This document shows positions 14,241 to 17,329 of a stretch of 17,329 bases of DNA, in pieces. Below the pieces are notes generated by a model that saw nothing but the letters and a program-made list of their open reading frames with translations, ran no database searches and was not told the DNA's origin. This stretch comes from DATHSN01 sp035464115 (GTDB taxonomy: Bacteria > Actinomycetota > Acidimicrobiia > Acidimicrobiales > SKKL01), in assembly GCA_035464115.1 (NCBI GenBank), contig DATHSN010000006.1, forward strand, positions 1 to 17,329. The letters are read 5' to 3'. The translations under genes were made by a program, and so were the position numbers. Position 1 is the stretch's first letter; every line of letters begins with the position of its first letter.

Positions 14241-14693
14241 TCAGCCCGCCCTGCGGCAGGCCCGGACCACGGTGCGGCCGCGGTCCCGCCTCACCTCGAC
14301 GTGGTCGCACAGGGCGTTCACGATGCCCAGTCCGCGGCCCCGGCTCGACCGGGGACCGGGGAGGCCGACGGCGGGGCCCAGCTCGAAGCCGCCACCGTCG
14401 TCGGTGACCTCGATCTCGATCGTGTGGTCGGCCGCAGCGGCGGACACGCCGACCCGGCTCCCGTCCTCGGTCGACGCCTCGATGGCGTTGGTGACCAGCT
14501 CGGTCACCACGAGCACCATGTCGTCGATCAGCCTCCGGTCCGCCTGCAGGTCACGGAGCCAGCAGGCGAGCAGGTGGCGCACGGCCGGCACCGCGTCGGT
14601 GCGGGCCACGACGTCGACGCCGAGGTCGACCTCCCCGTGGCCGTCGAGGCCCACCGGTGGGGGCTCCGCCAGACGAGCGGGGGCAGGTGTCAC
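14241..14693 (-). CDS. HATPase-domain anti-sigma kinase (RsbW/SpoIIE-associated type), intact
   Basis: A 150-aa GHKL-type ATP-binding protein expected to phosphorylate a STAS anti-anti-sigma factor and/or bind a sigma factor. The ATP site is complete: N-box VVTELVTNAIEA (E65, N69), G1 box EVTDDGGGFE (98-104) and G2 box GRGLGIVNAL (119-128). About 30 variable residues precede the domain. GTG 14693 overlaps the stop of the upstream zinc-ribbon gene as GTGA, which fixes the start and shows an operon, driven by the SigB/SigF-type promoter at 15077-15101. Being under the sigma factor it may regulate, it could provide feedback. In contrast to the RsbW-like protein next to sigma, this one keeps all catalytic motifs. 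Confidence 0.87.
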   Translation of the reverse strand: MTPAPARLAEPPPVGLDGHGEVDLGVDVVARTDAVPAVRHLLACWLRDLQADRRLIDDMVLVVTELVTNAIEASTEDGSRVGVSAAAADHTIEIEVTDDGGGFELGPAVGLPGPRSSRGRGLGIVNALCDHVEVRRDRGRTVVRACRRAG

Positions 14694-15037
14694 TGGGCCG
14701 AGCCCGAGGTCTCGAGATGGCGCAGCACCTCGGCATCGGCCACGGTCGCCTCGGGCCCGTAGTTGGCGACGAGGACGCCGGCGGCTCCGCACGACGCGCA
14801 CCGCATCGGGACGATCGCCAGCATGTCGGAGGGGTCCGAGGCCCCTTCGAGGCGACGGATGTCCCCCGCCGCGATCTCGCGAGCGGGGAGCGACGCGCGG
14901 CACGTCAGGCACCGCACCGAGCCGTCGGCATCGGCGTCGAACTGGGCGGTGAACCCGTCGGCCTCGAGGTCTCGCAACATCTCCAGCAGCGGGCTGTCGA
15001 CCGGGGCGGAGATCGGCTGGTCCTTCTCGGGCGCCAT
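14690..15037 (-). CDS. Small four-cysteine (zinc-ribbon-like) protein, unknown function
   Basis: A 115-aa cytoplasmic protein with two CxxC knuckles, RCLTCR (C43, C46) and RCASCG (C80, C83), 33 residues apart: the geometry of a single structural zinc site. Helical segments flank it (SPLLEMLRDLEADGF near the start, ADAEVLRHLE near the end), and the N-terminal half has an acidic DADADGS stretch. No family is recognised with confidence. ATG 15037 is the start nearest the promoter; there is no strong ribosome site (a CCCAT-type context only). It is the first gene of a two-gene operon with the HATPase kinase, which starts inside its stop codon, and lies behind a SigB/SigF-type promoter. A redox or zinc-sensing accessory of the kinase is inference only. 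Confidence 0.75.
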   Translation of the reverse strand: MAPEKDQPISAPVDSPLLEMLRDLEADGFTAQFDADADGSVRCLTCRASLPAREIAAGDIRRLEGASDPSDMLAIVPMRCASCGAAGVLVANYGPEATVADAEVLRHLETSGSAQ

Positions 15038-15076
15038 GGGAAGCCTCGTGGTTCGACGGTCTCAGGCTCGTCTCCG

Positions 15077-15101
15077 CTACCCCGGGAGCGCATCGCAAAA
15101 C
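15077..15101 (-). promoter_or_regulatory. SigB/SigF-type promoter of the zinc-ribbon/anti-sigma kinase operon
   Basis: On the minus strand: GTTT (15101-15098), 15-nt spacer, GGGTAG (15082-15077). The -10 ends 39 nt before ATG 15037. It lies in the gap shared with the divergent PilZ gene. Confidence 0.75.
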
Positions 15102-15174
15102 GAAAATGGGCCACCAGACCTATCTTTCGGCGGCCCGGCGGCGATCACTCCTTCGACAGTCGTCTGGAGGCTCG

Positions 15175-15567
15175 ATGGACGAGCGCCGCATCGGCCGCCG
15201 GGTCCAGCTGGGCGGCCTCACCATGGAGGTGACCGTGCCGGCGCCGGCGCGGCGCCGGTTCCGTCGTCCCGGCGGCCCCACGGTGCACGTCATGGACGTG
15301 ATCGACCTGTCGGTGTCGGGAGCGCTGGTCGAGGGGCCCGACACCGAGGGGCTGGGCCACGGCACCGTGGTGCCGATCCGGCTCGAGGGCCGGGAGGGTC
15401 TGGTCCGGATCCGGCGGGTCCTGCGTGACGAACAGGCGCAGCGCTCCCGCTACGGCATCGAGTTCATCGAGACCGACCCGGAGCTGCGCCTCCAGATCGA
15501 CACCCTGATCGGCCGGGCCCTGCACCCCGATGGCGAGCCCCGCTGGCACGAGCTGCACGACGGGTGA
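15175..15567 (+). CDS. PilZ-domain protein (predicted c-di-GMP receptor)
   Basis: A 130-aa single-domain PilZ protein. The c-di-GMP-binding signature is present in both parts: the N-terminal Arg motif RRIGRR (R4/R5, R8/R9) and DLSVSG (D44, S46, G49), the DxSxxG box. The rest is a beta barrel (GTVVPIRL, GLVRIRRVLR, RYGIEFIE) and a C-terminal helix. It is expected to change partner binding when c-di-GMP rises; the target is unknown. ATG 15175 has GGAGG 4 nt upstream; an in-frame GTG at 15106 has no ribosome site. It is divergent from the zinc-ribbon operon. The diguanylate cyclase at 9083-10849 could supply its ligand. Confidence 0.85.
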   Translation: MDERRIGRRVQLGGLTMEVTVPAPARRRFRRPGGPTVHVMDVIDLSVSGALVEGPDTEGLGHGTVVPIRLEGREGLVRIRRVLRDEQAQRSRYGIEFIETDPELRLQIDTLIGRALHPDGEPRWHELHDG

Positions 15568-15618
15568 GGCGGTTTTCGGCCCAGGCGCCGACCCGGTAGT
15601 GTTGCGGGGTCACACCCA

Positions 15619-15692
15619 GCGCTCGTAGCTCAATTGGATAGAGCATCTGACTACGGATCAGAAGGTTGGGGGTTCGAGTCCCTCCGAGCGCG
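15619..15692 (+). tRNA. tRNA-Arg (anticodon ACG)
   Basis: A 74-nt cloverleaf without encoded CCA. Acceptor GCGCTCG pairs with CGAGCGC, with discriminator G15692; D-arm GCTC/GAGC; anticodon stem TCTGA/TCAGA with loop CTACGGA and anticodon ACG at 15653-15655; 5-nt variable loop AGGTT; T-arm with TTCGAGT loop. A34 is expected to be edited to inosine to read CGU, CGC and CGA. TAGTGT at 15597-15602 is a possible -10. No integrated element or attachment duplicate is visible next to it. Confidence 0.96.
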
Positions 15693-15758
15693 CTGGACCT
15701 CTCCGCCACGGGCCGCACCACTCTCCGGTTTCGCGCTGGTTAGCGGTGGTGGACGAGC

Positions 15759-17246
15759 GTGTCGGCCGTGCTGCTGCGCCGCCTGATCCTCGGTTGGTTC
15801 GCCCTCGCCGTCGTCCTCGTCCTCGGCGGGTGCTCGGGCGACGACTCGTCGACCTCGTCACCCGACCCGACCGATGTGCCGTCGACCGAGGTGCCCACCG
15901 ATGAGACCGTCGCCCCGGTCTCCGAGACGCCGGACGGTGTCGGAACCGAGCACCTCGGTGACGGGGTCACCGTCGACGTGTCGCTGATCACCCGCGGCGG
16001 GATCGACTTCGATCCCAACCAGGACGTCGAGTTCGTCGTCATGGTGAGCATCGAGGGCCTCGAGGAGGAGGTGGTGGTCAGCCTCGACGGTCTCCACTCG
16101 TTCGGCACGACCGAGCAGGAGGTCACCGCCGATGTGCTCCGCGACCCGGACTCGTTCACCGATGGTGCCCTCATCGAGGCGGTCCCGTCCGGCCAGTGGT
16201 GGAGCTCCGCCGAGCTCGGCGCCCACGAGGTCAGGCTCAGCGGCACGATCGCACCGACAGGTGGTGGACCCGAGCTGACGTTCTCCCGCCAGATCGGATT
16301 CGACGTCACCGCGGCCGGTCCGGCCTTCACGACCCCCGAGATGTTCCACGACGGGGCGCTCGCCGTCGACCTGCCCCGCCGCTGGATCGTGATGGAGCGC
16401 GGCGACGCGATCGGCCGCTACGCCGAGGGCGAGGGCACCCCCGCCCAGATCGATCTCGGGGTCGACGACGCCCAGATGCTCGTCGACCTGGGCGGGCGCG
16501 GAAGCCAGCTCACCGTCTTCCGGCTCACGCGCCCGCTGCTCCTCCCCGATCCGGAGGTGCTCGTCGACCAGCTCCCGGCGATCGTCGGTCCGGGCGAGTT
16601 CTCCGAGCCCGAGGCGGCGACGGTCAGCGGCTTCGACGCCACCCGCCTCGCCGGCACGGTCAACGGACTCGACGGCACCTGGGACCTGCTCCGGGTCGGC
16701 GACGAGTACCTGATGATCCGCACCACCGGCGACGGCACGCCAGAGGCCCGCGCCGAGGCCGACCTCGTCCTCGCATCGCTCCGCCTCGATGCTGCCGCCT
16801 TCCCCCGGCTCACCCACGTCATCGACTCGTCGTTCTGGATGACCGGTGACGACGGCCTCGAGTACTTCACCATCGACTACCTCATCCCCGCCGACTGGCG
16901 CCAGGTCGAGGCCGAGCGCGGGCTGCGCTTCGCCGATCCGGTCGATGCCACACGGGTCGACCTGTTGAACTTCGCCTTCGACGGCCCGATCGACGCCTTC
17001 ATCGACCAGGCCATGCCCCAGACGGGGCCGGACGACGAGGTGGAGCGGTCGCTCGATCAGGTGGACGGGGTCGATCGGGCCACCGTTCGGATCGTCTCCC
17101 GAGCCGAGTCGGTGGCGATCGTCGCGTTCAGCGACGGCGCCTGGGTGCAGGTCGTGATCGCCGCCGACGCCAGCGGCGACCCCGACATGGACCTGCTCGA
17201 TGCCATCGCCGCATCGGTCCGCCCCGTCGGACCGCCGGCGGCCTGA
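15759..17246 (+). CDS. Large secreted lipoprotein of unknown function
   Basis: A 495-aa protein with a lipoprotein signal: basic RR (7-8), hydrophobic core and lipobox LGGC with Cys at 25, so it is anchored on the outer face of the membrane. A Ser/Thr/Asp/Pro linker follows (26-62), then a beta-rich first domain (about 65-190). Two similar segments then seem to repeat: FHDGALAVDLPRRWIVMERGD (about 200-345) and YFTIDYLIPADWRQVEAERG (about 360-490). Each starts with 'P..W' and ends in a helix that resembles LVLASLRLD or LLDAIAASVRP, like PsbP/LpqN-type lipoprotein folds. No catalytic motif is evident. GTG 15759 is used; GTG 15768 is an alternative and both have only a weak GGTGG box. No SigF-type promoter is seen upstream. 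Confidence 0.82.
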   Translation: MSAVLLRRLILGWFALAVVLVLGGCSGDDSSTSSPDPTDVPSTEVPTDETVAPVSETPDGVGTEHLGDGVTVDVSLITRGGIDFDPNQDVEFVVMVSIEGLEEEVVVSLDGLHSFGTTEQEVTADVLRDPDSFTDGALIEAVPSGQWWSSAELGAHEVRLSGTIAPTGGGPELTFSRQIGFDVTAAGPAFTTPEMFHDGALAVDLPRRWIVMERGDAIGRYAEGEGTPAQIDLGVDDAQMLVDLGGRGSQLTVFRLTRPLLLPDPEVLVDQLPAIVGPGEFSEPEAATVSGFDATRLAGTVNGLDGTWDLLRVGDEYLMIRTTGDGTPEARAEADLVLASLRLDAAAFPRLTHVIDSSFWMTGDDGLEYFTIDYLIPADWRQVEAERGLRFADPVDATRVDLLNFAFDGPIDAFIDQAMPQTGPDDEVERSLDQVDGVDRATVRIVSRAESVAIVAFSDGAWVQVVIAADASGDPDMDLLDAIAASVRPVGPPAA

Positions 17247-17267
17247 CGGTTGCGTCGGTGTGCGGCA

Positions 17268-17291
17268 CCCAGCAGGTGAGGCATCGCTGGG
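17268..17291 (+). terminator. Weak hairpin after the lipoprotein gene
   Basis: CCCAGC (17268-17273) and GCTGGG (17286-17291) can pair around a 12-nt loop, 21 nt after the stop. No T-tract. Nothing else is seen in 17247-17329. Confidence 0.25.
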
Positions 17292-17329
17292 GTCAGCGGG
17301 CGGCGACGGGTTCCACCCCTCGCGCTGCG

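Noticed and set aside
15572..15599. GTTT (15572) and CGGTAG (15594-15599) before the tRNA, a possible sixth SigF-type promoter
   Set aside because: The spacer is 18 nt and the -10 has a mismatch. TAGTGT at 15597-15602 is a simpler housekeeping -10 for a tRNA gene.
15619..15692. tRNA-Arg as an integration site for a mobile element
   Set aside because: No integrase, no duplicated tRNA 3' end and no change in gene character are seen on either side.
1..17329. CRISPR array, insertion sequences, rRNA or riboswitch
   Set aside because: No regularly spaced repeats, transposase motifs, inverted-repeat-bounded elements, rRNA segments or recognisable riboswitch cores were found on either strand.

Overview
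This window is very GC-rich DNA with dense, long overlapping open frames. It most likely comes from a high-GC actinobacterium. The lipoprotein signal followed by a long Asp/Gly/Glu linker, and the SigB/SigF-type stress locus with GTTT...GGGTA promoters, suggest an Acidimicrobiia-like lineage. That placement is inference; no rRNA or phylogenetic marker is present.

The left half (about 1-9000) is a catabolic and transport island. At the left edge, two + strand genes lie 2 nt apart: an M20 N-carbamoyl-L-amino-acid hydrolase or allantoate amidohydrolase (5' end cut by the window) and a nitrilase-fold N-carbamoyl-D-amino-acid hydrolase. Converging on them is a - strand array read right to left. 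It encodes an LLM flavin oxidoreductase, a cytosine-deaminase-like amidohydrolase, an ABC ATPase, its permease, an NMT1/THI5-type lipoprotein binding protein, and a neutral-ceramidase-like metallohydrolase. Together they look like an uptake and ring-opening system for a cyclic amide (hydantoin, pyrimidine or related), with the two carbamoylases finishing the breakdown. The substrate cannot be read from sequence.

Next is a GAF/PAS-GGDEF diguanylate cyclase (9083-10849, -).

The right half (about 10950-15570) is a general-stress locus. It holds Hsp20, a STAS anti-anti-sigma factor, a small hydrophilic protein, a degenerate RsbW-like protein overlapping a SigB/SigF/SigG-family sigma factor, Dps, a proline-rich microprotein, a four-cysteine protein overlapping an intact HATPase anti-sigma kinase, and a PilZ protein. 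Five of the transcription units (Hsp20, the 70-aa protein, Dps, the Pro-rich peptide and the zinc-ribbon/kinase pair) carry the same upstream element, GTTT-N15/16-GGGTAG. This closely resembles the promoter class read by SigB/SigF sigma factors, so the locus looks like a sigma factor, its partner-switching regulators and part of its regulon side by side.

The window ends with tRNA-Arg(ACG) and a large lipoprotein of unknown function. No gene-free stretch exceeds 300 bases; the longest is 10850-11012.
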